From contig NC_064034.1 of NCBI RefSeq assembly GCF_932526225.1, positions 4,450,001 through 4,514,000 of the forward strand: a DNA stretch of 64,000 bases. Direction: 5' to 3'. The first letter of the stretch is position 1, and every line of letters begins with the position of its first letter. Under the pieces are notes generated by a model. The model worked only from the letters and a program-made list of their open reading frames with translations, was not told where the DNA came from and did no database searches. The DNA comes from Nematostella vectensis (Eukaryota; Cnidaria; Anthozoa; Actiniaria; Edwardsiidae). This document shows, in pieces, positions 32,223-49,218 of the stretch. The translations under genes were made by a program, and so were the position numbers.

Positions 32223-33726
32223 ATGGGAGTGGGTGCGTCAGGTTATAAACGCGATAAAAAATTTCATACAAGCTGCTCTAAAAAGGATCCACAACCTTTG
32301 GGCACGTCAAGGGCGCCAAAGTTCATAGGAAAAGACTCTACGGATCTGGCCATATCTGATCTGTGTTGCAATGACCCCAAGAATATCCAGCCTCTGGCAA
32401 AAAGTATGTAAAACCCCAGATATGTTGTAGGTCTATTGTTTATTCCAGTCAATCTCTGTTTAGTCTAATTTCCCACGCAAATCCCATTTTCTAGTGCATA
32501 GCGCGCGCTTTATTATGGCTAATAGCATTATTCCACTCCTGCTAAAAAAGAAACATCATTTCACCTTAAAAAAGGGAGTATGACATGATTTGATTGTCAT
32601 TAACCTGGAATTGAATAGTAACTTTATAGCACACTGAACAATTAAAGGCTTCTTGCATCTTATGGCATATGGTGCACATCGTAAGGATTTCAGCATGCAA
32701 ACGGATTTTTTTCACTAGGACGTAGGCGTAACATATAAAAAATTCCCAAATTCCAACTGATTACAATTGATCTTTCTTGCGGTTGTGTTTAGTGGGTTTT
32801 CACAAGTGTAGACTTTTTAAGGTCTCCTTTAGTCGCATCCCGATGCTAATGTTTGGCCGCGCTGTCTCAACTACAAGGTTCTTTCGCCCGCGCATAATAA
32901 AGACGTAGTCAGCCTGTTTTTTTTTTATCTAACTTTGAGGAAGAGGCTCTGGGAGAGATCCGATGCCATTTTTTTGGACACGCTCTCTCAACCACAAGGT
33001 TTCTTTGCCCGCGCATAATGAAGACGTAGTCAGCTTGTTTTGCTCTAACTTTGATGAAAAGGCTCGGGAGAGCTTTGCGCAAAACAGGTTTTGCGTACAC
33101 AGATCTAGTAAGTCTGGTAAATCTCTCACCTGTATTGCGCTCGCCTTTAAAAAACGTGCACCCAACAAGTACAGTATTTTTAGTGTAGGGGAACGCCATA
33201 ATAGGGGGAGTCGTATCTACTGCCTCTTGGTTTGGCCTTATAGGGCTAGAAAAAGTCTTGTCATGTATTTGTACACTTCCAGAGTCGAGAAAAACTAAGT
33301 AATGACAGACATTCTTCAACAGAAACAATGGAGGAGTCAGAGCAACCGAAAATCGCAAGCGAAGTCGAAAAAAACCCTGAAACGGCATCTGATCTCCCTG
33401 TGCATCCACTGGCCCCTGTCTCCATGGATACTATTCCTAAATCAAGCAACAGTGCTTCTGATACTCACATGACCGAGTCAGCCAATGAACACCCAGAAAA
33501 CGTTCGAGGCCTAGGATTAAAACACGGCTCTATGGAACGACACCCATCGGTTAATCAAGAGGTTGTGAGAGAGCTGACAAGTCCCCCGGTCCTAAGTGCG
33601 AATGATCGACGAAAAACGTGGGCGCATCTTAGTACCCCTCCCCTCAGATTACCAGCAATCGAAAAGCCAAGGATCGGTAGCGTTAGAGTGGTGGGTAGTT
33701 TATCCATAAGAATGCGCACGCCTTAG
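32223..33726 (+). CDS. predicted myristoylated, disordered protein of unknown function
   Basis: Two exons are proposed, 32223-32403 and 33323-33726 (585 nt, 194 residues). Exon one starts MGVGASGYKRDKKF, another Gly-2/Ser-6 myristoylation-type start, and ends at a donor GTATGT. Exon two follows an acceptor TTCAACAG, joins in phase and continues as TMEESEQPKIASEVEKN. The rest is hydrophilic, Ser/Pro-rich and probably disordered, with a basic Pro-containing C terminus (TPPLRLPAIEKPRIGS). An AATAAA at 33778-33783 follows the stop by 50 bp. Two CRE-type sites lie upstream. The exon at 30082 may be an alternative start. Alternatively a splice acceptor at about 32242 would make 32223-32242 intronic. 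I recognise no family; a small membrane-tethered scaffold is only a guess. Confidence 0.45.
32841..33076. repeat. 120-bp direct duplication
   Basis: Two adjacent copies start at 32841 and 32961 (CGATGC). They share CAAGGTTCTTT-type sequence, CCCGCGCATAAT and AAGACGTAGTCAGC, and differ at scattered sites. It lies in the intron just upstream of the exon at 33323. Confidence 0.8.
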
Positions 33727-33777
33727 CCACGCCTGTCTTGAGAGACTCGGTACAATTTTACAGCTGTCTAACAGACA

Positions 33778-33783
33778 AATAAA
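33778..33783 (+). terminator. polyadenylation signal AATAAA
   Basis: Lies 50 bp after the stop codon at 33726 and fits the 3' end of the predicted myristoylated-protein gene. Confidence 0.5.
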
Positions 33784-34585
33784 TATTTTAGTGGTTTTGC
33801 GGTTGGGTATCAAAAGTGGTTCAATTTATGAGATCTATACCAAATTCTTCCAAGCTCTCAATTGTCTGCCGCTAGTAAGACAGCCATTGTTTGCTTAAAA
33901 GGCCGGCGTTATATTATTGAAACCCACGGGACTTCCACTGGCCTCGAGTATGCTTTACATGAGTTTTGTTCCAGAAAAAGGATGTGATCGGACAGCAGAT
34001 GTCTGCACAGAATCGCATATACTCACATATTTTTGCGTTCTGTAATCACAATACGACGAACTCGATACAAAATGAAATTCACGATAATCTATTAATATCA
34101 CAGGAGCCATTGGACCATACTGCACTAGCCTCGCCCCCATGTATCAGCCCTCAAAAGACTTGCGACGGAGTCAGGGATACAAACCACAGGGAACCCATGG
34201 ACGACGCTCTATAGTAGACTTGCAGATAATATGGAGACACATAAACTGCACAACCAAAATACCGCCCTCTGCTTCCATCCCTTGCATCTAGTTCTTTATC
34301 AAAAAGTGTATAAATGTTCTGAATAAAAAAGGTAATGTAGCTTCTTGTTTGTATATCCAGTATCTGAACCGTCCTAGATAAAAAAATGTCCAATAGTTGA
34401 AAGACCCAGAACCCATCAAATACTTGTGGTATCCCTGTTTTAGGTAGACTGTGTGACAGCCTGGGAACCAGGCGAGCCTGCATCATTTGCATAAAGCAAT
34501 TCCGTGTCAAAGTCTAAGACACGTGGTTGTTCTAAATATTTTTGCGTCCGGTTCGCACAACATTGTACGCTTTTCTTACAAAAAC
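33784..34585. other. intergenic upstream of CARM1
   Basis: No recognisable exon. An 80-codon open frame at 33966-34214 has no ATG near its start and no known domain. The CARM1 promoter and 5' UTR should lie in the last few hundred bases. Confidence 0.35.
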
Positions 34586-41087
<6,502 letters not shown>

Positions 41088-41671
41088 CTGAATCGTTCAA
41101 AACACTGTGCTTATGTTTTTGAACCTCCCATGATACAAGCACAACTGGACCTGAATAGGTCTATGTATCCCAGCCAAACCATTGCTTCCATAACAAAAAT
41201 AAGGGGTGCGATTTATTTTATAACCACTGTATGCACAAGACACAAGTGTGCTTCTGAAAGGTGTTTTTTTTTTGCAATAACAAAAATAACCAGATAGTAA
41301 TGTGCATTTAGGCACAACAATTGTAAATACGAATGATTGTAGTCTAAGGCTACTTCTTATACTAGAGATGTTTCTCACTTGTAATCCAGGGAAAACATCG
41401 AAAATTTGGTGTTCCCTTTGATATATTTATTGCTTTTTTGCAAAAGCATTTTGGTCAGCCAGTATAAATAGTGATATTTTTCAATGGTTTATATCAGTAA
41501 AGTGGTGTTAGAGCTATCTGTTTTATTATTTTGTAGTACTGCTTAAATGGTATATCTTCCATTTTATGTATTATTGGCTTTTTTGCATAAGTATGTAGGA
41601 GCAAGGTATTCTTTTCATCTTTAAGTTGATAGTCTCACAAAATATTGTACATTTGCTGCTTTTTTTGTGAA

Positions 41672-41677
41672 AATAAA
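41672..41677 (+). terminator. polyadenylation signal AATAAA for CARM1
   Basis: Lies about 585 bp past the CARM1 stop and just before the retrotransposon fragment, giving a plausible 3' UTR end. Confidence 0.4.
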
Positions 41678-41756
41678 ATCTACTGGCCTTTTCAGCTGTC
41701 TTTTTTTGGGCTAACCTGGAAAAATATAAAGAGATAACCTTTCGTCATTTTAGGAC

Positions 41757-43035
41757 CCGCGCGTAACTCGTTCCATTTCAGTGAAATTACGAACAGTGAA
41801 GTTAGGGAGGCCTTGGAGAGCATTAATCCACTTAAAGCCACAGGGTACGACGACATTCCCCCAAGATTCCTAAAACTCGTTGCTAATGAGATATCGCCCT
41901 CCTTAACACGTATTTTTAATAGAGTGATTAGCTACAGCGTTTGGCCTAGTGACTAGAAAAAGGGCGAGAGGGTACCGATATTTAAGAAAAAAGATCCCCC
42001 AGGATAAAGTTAATTATAGACCGGTTACTATTCTAACAATTGTGGACAAAATCTTTGAACAAATTATTGGGAAACAGCTGAGAGCCAAGTTTGAATACAT
42101 TTTCGACCCATTTATGTCTGCTTACAGGAAACTTTATAGTTGCGAAACAACCCTCGTACGTCTTGTTGAGGACTGGAGAAAAGCAAGGGACAACGGTCAC
42201 ACGACAGCTATTCTCAGTACGGACATGAGCAAAGCGTTTGATTCGTTACATCCTACGCTGATGATCGCCAAGCTAGAAGCTTATGGATTGAGCGAGCAAG
42301 CCCTCGGACTGATGAGATCGTATTTCACTGAACGTAAAAACAGGACAAAAATAGGCAACGTTACCAGTGGATGGGAGGAGGTAACCAGGGGCTGCCCGCA
42401 GGATCGTCGCTCGGTCCTTTGCTTTGGAACATCTACCAAAATGACCTATTGTTTATAAGTTGGGAAAGTCAGCTGTCTGTTCATGCAGATGATCATCAGC
42501 TATACTACAATCACCACAAGACTGATAAAGCTCTGGAAGCATTAAAAGTTGATGGCGAGAGAACCTCTCATTGGTACAAGGACAATTTCCTAGCCGGAAA
42601 TCCCAAGAAATATCAAACTATGATAATCTCCAGAAAAGCCACAAGACCGTCGGATGGAGACATTGTGAAGATTGATGGAGTTAACATCAAGACTACGGAC
42701 ACCATGACACTTCTAGGTATATCTCTATGGCTTGTAAGAAAGCCAGCTCACGCGTGGGAGTTCTCATGCGTCTCCGCAAGCTAATCCCAGTTACAGCCAA
42801 GCTAAGAATATATAAAGCTGCAATCTTGCCACACCTTAGTTACTGTGGACTAACCTGGCATTTTTGCCGAAAGTCTGACAGCAATAAATTGGAGAGAGTG
42901 AACGAGAGAGGGTTGAGGGCAGTATATAACGACTGGAATTCTATTCCGAGCATTCTATTGGCCTTGGACACCACAGAATGTGGGTGTCCCATGCGATATT
43001 GTGACCACGAGATTTTTTCACTGTTGATGTGCTAA
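41757..43035 (+). pseudogene. decayed non-LTR retrotransposon reverse transcriptase (CR1/L2/jockey-like)
   Basis: Reverse-transcriptase similarity runs across several frames. A palm entry segment is followed by an in-frame stop near 41954. Motif A (TDMSKAFDSL) lies in the frame at 41949-42458. The conserved SLGPLLWNIYQND region and motif C as HADD instead of YADD lie in the frame at 42371-42784. The thumb-like tail (KLRIYKAAILPHLSYCGL) lies in the frame at 42727-43035. At least one stop and about three frameshifts, plus loss of the Tyr of the catalytic loop, make it inactive. The 5' part with the endonuclease is missing, as in a typical 5'-truncated insertion. It lies directly downstream of the CARM1 3' end. 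Confidence 0.85.
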
Positions 43036-43045
43036 AGACTTGTGG

Positions 43046-43415
43046 CGCCAAACTGATATTCCACCAGTGTGGGCAATTTCCTCCATGAGCGTCGAAACTT
43101 TACACTTGCTAGCATTGAAGTTGATATTTGTTTCGTCGCTCCACTTGTTTAGACTTGTCAGTTCATCCTGAAAAGCTTATCGAAGAGATTCTTCGGTATA
43201 GCTGTGTCGTCTGCGTACATGTTAGTGCCTTTGTCTGTGGCGTCTGGTAGATAATTGATGAAGGTAATAAATAGAAGGGGGCCTACTGGGCGTCCTTGAT
43301 ACACCCTGGAAGTCACTTGTTCAAAATCCGTTGAGAGAAATTCTATTTCAACTAGTTCCACCTGAAACCACAGATTGACTGGACTATAAACCCATCCAAA
43401 TATCCTGACCCTCAT
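43046..43415 (-). pseudogene. second reverse-transcriptase fragment in opposite orientation
   Basis: The minus-strand frame at 43415-43158 contains PVGPLLFITFINYLPDA and an intact NMYADDTAI motif C. The match continues, after a frame change, as DELTSLNKWSDETNIN to about 43046. It is a short piece of a different LINE copy, abutting the plus-strand fragment. It is too short and broken to be active. Confidence 0.8.
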
Positions 43416-44607
43416 GTTTGGAAACCCAACATCATTTGTAAGCCAAACACAAAGATCCCTAACACAGAAGAACTTGAGGACAAAGTGAGCCCTAGAAGGC
43501 TTTTTTTATTTTTAAATCAGAGTAACAGGAAGAAAAACTGCATTTTGGAGGGATGAAAACTTTCAAATCAAGCATCCATGTTTGGGTACACAAGTTAATC
43601 ATGCTGCCTTCATTGCCCTTGTTGTTAGTGACCAACACTGCAACTGCATAGTCTACTGTAGTAATTCCTGATCCCTTATCATTTTGTGTAGTTAAGCACA
43701 GCCAAAGTCTCAAGTTTGATATTTCCCATCATGACCTCAATCTCAGCAAGTAGTACATAGTACTAGTAGTACATAGCTGTCAACCCAGCTTGGACAGAAA
43801 TCTTGTGACAGTAAATACATGAAAATACCCAAAAGAGCCAATGTGGGTGAATACAGAGAATGTATGAACATTCTCACAAAAATTTGGCTTGTGATGAGGT
43901 CCAAATTCTTCATGTGGGTGAGTTGACAGCTATGTTAGTAATAGCCCAGAAGTAAGCTTGTGCAATTGTCACTATAACATTAAATCCCACATTTATGAGA
44001 TTGTAAGCCTTTACACAATATTCACAGTATGATGTTTCTGTCAATTTATGACCTTATTGTCATCATTTCCAATTGCTTCAAACCATTTTTTTTTATCATG
44101 AACAAGAAAGTAATATGCCAGAACAGCCCTTCTTTCCTGTAAGATTTTTTTCAGCTGAAGAAAGGAAGTATTTGAGGCTGCTTTTACACAGGAATAGGAT
44201 ATACAGATAATACCCTGGGATTTCTCTAACCATATACACTATAAGTGTAAATGGCTGTTTTGGATACCCAGAAATTGAAAAGAAAAACATTTTTACCTTA
44301 TTCATATTTTTATTGACAGGCCTCAAATTGTAGTTGCTTGAGTCATGTACACATTCTATGCAACAATGGTTACAGGTTGGGAAAGGTTTACCTAAAGACT
44401 ACAAATTAATGTACAGCTGCAATTATTCACAACTTTACTGCTTTACTGTTGTACTAAACTCAATAAAAGCTCTGCAACCATTATTACATATATATGGACG
44501 GCTTGTGTCCTTGAAAAACTGGGTTATAAGTGATACACAGTGTTCAGAATGGCCTGTGTAGTAGTAGCAGACAGTAGTAGACTGTAGTGATGATGCAGAA
44601 GTGCAGT
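43416..44607. other. intergenic or BTF3 3' flank
   Basis: AT-rich, with no recognisable coding segment. The part just below 44608 should be the BTF3 3' UTR. Confidence 0.4.
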
Positions 44608-47135
44608 TTATAATGCCTCTGCAACAGTTTCTGTCTTCTCAACTCCTTCAGTCTTAGAGGGCTCATCAAAATTCTCAACAAGTTCTGTTGGGAACAAGTA
44701 ACAAAAACTTCAGAGAAATTTTTTTTAAGATAACATTTTTCAACCCTTACCCTTTAGACCCAGTACAAACACCTTAATTTTTATGTTCCTGATTCCAAAT
44801 GCAAATGTAGGAAAATAAAATGAAAGAATAATCAGTTTTGTTCACTTGCATAAGTATTGGACAACACATGAAAAGATTAAAGTAACTACCGGTGTGCTTG
44901 ACAATGATACCTCACTGAGAAATATGTTTAAGTGAAGTGTTTAACCATAGCTCTTTAAAACCTTCTTATGAAACCCATAACAAAGATCTCACTGTTAATT
45001 TAAAGGCATTTATTTTCTTACCAGGCACTTCATCATCCTCATCCTCGGCATTGACAGCCCCTGATCCCATCTCCGCTGTATAACAACAACAACCAATAAT
45101 AAGACAAAGTTTTCAATCATCAAGTCCTATTACTATTACTGCCTATTACGGCCTCCTACTTATTTTGGGCTAATGGAAAAAATCACTAATCTGGTGACTC
45201 TGGTTATATTGAACATTTTACTACTTTTGCTATGTTTCATGGTTAAAAAATGGACCAGGAAGAATCGAATTAATAATTTTTTCAAAGTAGAGTCAAATTC
45301 ATTAAGGTACAGTAAGCAAGATTAATGCCTCCACGAGAAAGAGCCTTGGTAATGGCAACATAACTTACTAAAGAAATAACAAAATTTCAATATATAACCA
45401 TCAAAATACAATAAGCAGATCAGTAGTACTATCTAATCAATATTCTTCTTTTATACATACGTGGTGGGAATTTCTCAGCCAGTCTCTGCAAGTTAGTCAA
45501 ACTGTCACCTCCCTATAAAAACAGGCAACAAAACATTAGCATTGGAACACCAACATTGGCTTTCAAAATCAAAGCAACAATGTAAAAGAATGTGTTGAAT
45601 TGGCTTTCAAAATCACTGCAGCAATGTTAAAGAATGAGCAATGTTTTCTTACCAACTGATTCAGGATTCCAGGCAGCATTTCAGTGATAGCTGTAAAACA
45701 ACAACAATTGAAATTGTGTCATAACCTTAGCACAGCAATAATCAATCAAAATAAGCAGGCATACTATTACATAATAATAGTAGCTGCAATGAAAAAACAC
45801 TGGCAATTACTTTGCACCTTTATTCAAACTGACAACACTGTTTTGTCTCAATCATCATTAAACATTTGCTGTTAACACCTACAACATTTCTAAAATGGCC
45901 TATGCAATAAGACTATAATTTAAATGTCTTACATTGTACAATAAGGCTATAATTAAATGTCTTACACTGTACAATAAGACTATAATTAAATGTCTTACAC
46001 TTGGTCTCTGCATGACCATTCACAGCAAATGTGTTAGCTCCCAGAGAGGCTTGCACTGGAACACAAACACACTATTAATAGGGGGCAAAAATGTGTACAT
46101 TAAAAATATTGTAAAAACTATTGAGAATTTGTAATTATGAAGGGTTACAAAGTTAGGCTTGATGTCACTAGGGCTCATTGGTCTCACTAATGGCTGGCTC
46201 AATGGTCACACAGGCTTGTCCGTGACGTCAATTACGATATTATGCAACTTCTTTGCATCTATTCTTGCTATAAAATACCCATAAACACTCGAAAAAGGGG
46301 CATGTACTGCGGGCTAACAGAAACAAGCTGGAAATCATGCCTAAAACAAAGGAAGATACTGCTATAAATACCTTTAGGGTTGTTGAAGTGGATAACTGTG
46401 CCATCCTCTTTGATCATATTCACCTGCGACAAGCAAACAGCAAAAACCTTAACCGATGATCATGCAAAAGTTTAAGAGTTGTGCATTCAGTGCCAGCTGC
46501 CTCCATGTTTCACCAGCTTGAAACCCTTGAACCAGTTAAAACCCAGCTGAATCATCCTCTATGAGAACTTTAACAACACAAACAAGTGAAGACGAAATGA
46601 TCCTTACCTCCTCAATACCAGGGATGGGATTGACAGACAACTTCTTGAGAGTGTTCTTGAAGAAAAGACAGTCACTGTTAGTTCGTTACGGCACACGGGT
46701 GAGGGTTTTCAAATCAGTCAAAATGTATGGTTTATACCTGCAGCTTTTTATCATCTGTGGTGGCTGTCCTGTGCAGGACCTTCTTTTTTCTCCTTGCCGT
46801 TCCCTATGACAATACTACAGTATGAGTAAACCTAGCCAATATCTAAATGCATCTTGACAATAAACACACTGCCAGTTGTCCATTTGTAGCCAAGCATTTT
46901 CACAGTATGAATAAGTGATTGATAGACCCTACCTACTAAAGACAGCAACTAAATGGAAGATGGTAGAGAAAGGCGTGTCAGGATACTTGGGGAGAGGTGC
47001 ATGTCTGAGCAGCTGATTGGGCATAAGAACACTATATAACAGGTAACAGTTTTATAGTATTAAGTAATTTATAGATCCTACCTTTCCTCCTATTCTCACT
47101 TCCTTCTGGAGTTTAGCCAATTTTTCTTGGTTCAT
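44608..47135 (-). CDS. BTF3: basic transcription factor 3 / nascent polypeptide-associated complex beta
   Basis: Nine exons on the minus strand: 47135-47082, 46803-46738, 46655-46608, 46423-46372, 46055-45999, 45690-45653, 45512-45461, 45075-45022 and 44684-44608. They total 498 nt (165 residues) with all phases kept. The protein is nearly collinear with human BTF3b (162 residues). The N-terminal ribosome-binding motif is RRKKK within IGGKGTARRKKKVLHRT. The NAC domain includes VNMIKEDGTVIHFNNPK, VQASLGANTFAVNG and ITEMLPGIL. An acidic C-terminal tail ends the protein. NAC binds ribosomes near the nascent-chain exit and limits mistargeting to the ER. Exon 5 uses the donor GTAAGAC after CCAAGT; the GT two bases earlier would put a stop in frame. 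That donor is repeated downstream in the intron. Confidence 0.95.
45901..46000. repeat. 33-bp tandem repeat starting at the BTF3 exon 5 donor
   Basis: Three units with period 33 are anchored on TGTCTTACA at 45925, 45958 and 45991. On the minus strand each contains TGTAAGACATTTAA, the same bases as the exon 5 donor region (AGT then GTAAGAC). The functional donor is the first unit met by the transcript. Confidence 0.85.
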
Positions 47136-47485
47136 TTTGACAAATCTAAAACACAACATTTTGAGGTTAGCAAGAGCACTTATAAGTTTGATGCGGCAGA
47201 ATAAAGTTAAGCACAGTCACGAGAATGGACAAGCAGTTGTGCTACATAACAAAAGCATGACACTTATTCAAACACTGAACTTCTGATGTGCCAAATCAAA
47301 TACCATGTTTTTTTTTATTTTTTTAAAAAGAAACTCCACATCAAGTAAACTTTTACTACTTGCAACCTATTAAGTGCGACTCATTTAGTGAGACGTCTAA
47401 ATCAATGTTACCCCAATGTATCTGTGTCGATACAAACAGACAATTACATTAGGCAAGGCAGGAGCGTGATGTGTTAATTGGGCCT

Positions 47486-47891
47486 TAAGCCGGGAAAATA
47501 CGAGCAGCAAAATCGTACAACTATTGTGGCAGCATTGCTTCAAAAAAGTTTGTAAGTGACGTTGCTTGTTTTACTACCAGCGTGCCAACTTTTGCAACAA
47601 AACTTGGAGATGTAGCCCGTATTACTAAACCAACCAAACTTGTCTCGCAGCAAAGTGACGTCAGGCATACGCAAGATGATGCTTTAGTGTTTGTGATTAA
47701 TGTAACGACAGTCACACATCAGTGTCATGGAGAAAAAAGATGGTGGATCAACAGCAAGAACCAGTCTATCCTTTGCTGCGACAAAAATTGGTTTGCCTGT
47801 TGTAAAACATGCAACAACGTCTTCGAACCTTTTATTGCAAATGCTGCCACAAAAGTTGTTCGGTTTTGCTGCTCGTATTTCCCCAGCTTTA
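47486..47891. mobile_element. MITE-like element with long (about 90 bp) inverted repeats
   Basis: The left arm begins TAAGCCGGGAAAATACGAGC and the right arm ends with the reverse complement of TAAAGCTGGGGAAATACGAG. The arms also share GTGGCAGCATT, TTGCTTGTTTTAC-like and CGCAGCAAAG segments. It is about 405 bp, 350 bp upstream of the BTF3 start codon. The overlapping open frames are products of the symmetry. Confidence 0.75.
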
Positions 47892-49209
47892 GTCTTTGTA
47901 CCAAGGCAATTTCTGGTTTGTTGACACTAAATACCATCTTCCCTCTTCCACAATACAAAGATCACACCCAGTCACTTAAAACTTCTATCAACTGCCAATG
48001 TTTTGTGAAGATTTGTAAAAAAAATAAAACGTACTAGTATATAACAAATTATTTTAAAGTTTGCGCTCCCCTAAGTTAAGGCACACATTCATTAGCGTCC
48101 ACTACACCCATATTTTGACTGGCAAATGTCATTAAAGTTCCGAGTCAAAACATGGCACACAATATTACAATAATATTGACAGTTGTTTATAACAATTCTG
48201 GCAGCAAACGAAAATTCAAATAAGTATCTCCTAAGGATATATCAATACTTTAGACAACACGAATAAGTGAAGAAGTGGACAAGCTGTACGAAGATGTGGA
48301 ACCATACGTTTACAGAGGTGTGGACTTTTTGCAACTTGAAATCCAGATATTCGAATCACACGTTATGTTCGCAAAGTATCGACATCGTAAATGTCGACAT
48401 GGGCAACAAAATACGACTCTCCTATCGAATAATGTATCACATGGAGGAAATTAGGCTGTGGTAAAGCCACTTTACCGGCGCGGTGACAATCCAAGGAAAG
48501 CAAGGCTCAAAGTTATCGAATGTCCCAGTCCCGAGAGGCAATCAACGGCAGGAATGCCGGAAAATTAGTCTGCACAAGTGGTTAAGCGGTGTCTGCTGCT
48601 TTTGTGAAAGCTCTCGGGAGGGCAAGTTCGTAGCAGACAAGTTTCTATTCGCGGACCGTGACACATGCACACGATGCGGTAAGATGTCCGCTCAGAAAAC
48701 CTTGCATCATGCGTCATAAAACAAAGAAAACTTCTAAAAATCTACGGAAAAACTAGCATAACATACAATTGATATATTACCCGTGTGTTATCAGGACTCA
48801 AATGTTGGTTTTTGGGCCTTTTTGTGCTATAAAGGCATCAAGAAATCTTCGGATTCCTACCACGAGGATAACTTGATGAGGAAAGGAGAGACGTGACTGC
48901 GCATGTTCGCCTATCGACGCCCGAATTGGAATATTTCCGAGCAGTATTCGATTGCTTTCGGCACAATTTGCAGTTTTGTTTTGAACAGAGCAGTACCAGC
49001 ATCATGGCACTTTTTTTAAATTCAGAAACTATCCTTTTTAGATTCTAAATTTCTTCATGATGACACTACCCACTTAGGGTTAGAAAAAAAAAATATCTGA
49101 AGGCAGCATTATGTATTGAGTGTACTTCGGTGAATTTCCGGTTTTCCCTTTTCTTATACAGAATGAGTCACCGCTGGTTTCACATACCGTGGTCTCCGCC
49201 AAAAACAAA
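47892..49209. other. intergenic between divergent BTF3 and MYSM1
   Basis: Two short segments on + look protein-like but cannot be joined into a model: one at about 48258-48450 (SEEVDKLYEDVEPYVYRG) and one at 48483-48719 with two CxxC pairs (CCFCESS and DTCTRCGK). They might be remnants of a small zinc-binding gene. I see no full gene. Confidence 0.25.
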
Positions 49210-49218
49210 ATGGCGGCC
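49206..49218 (+). promoter_or_regulatory. YY1/TISU-like initiator at the MYSM1 start codon
   Basis: The start codon is embedded in CAAAATGGCGGCC. This matches the YY1 core (AAATGGCGGC) and is one base from the TISU consensus (SAASATGGCGGC), an element that drives transcription and efficient scanning-free initiation with very short 5' UTRs. Confidence 0.5.

Noticed and set aside
47582-48037. 150-residue plus-strand open frame
   Set aside because: It runs through a long inverted-repeat element and continues into unrelated DNA; no domain or splice support.
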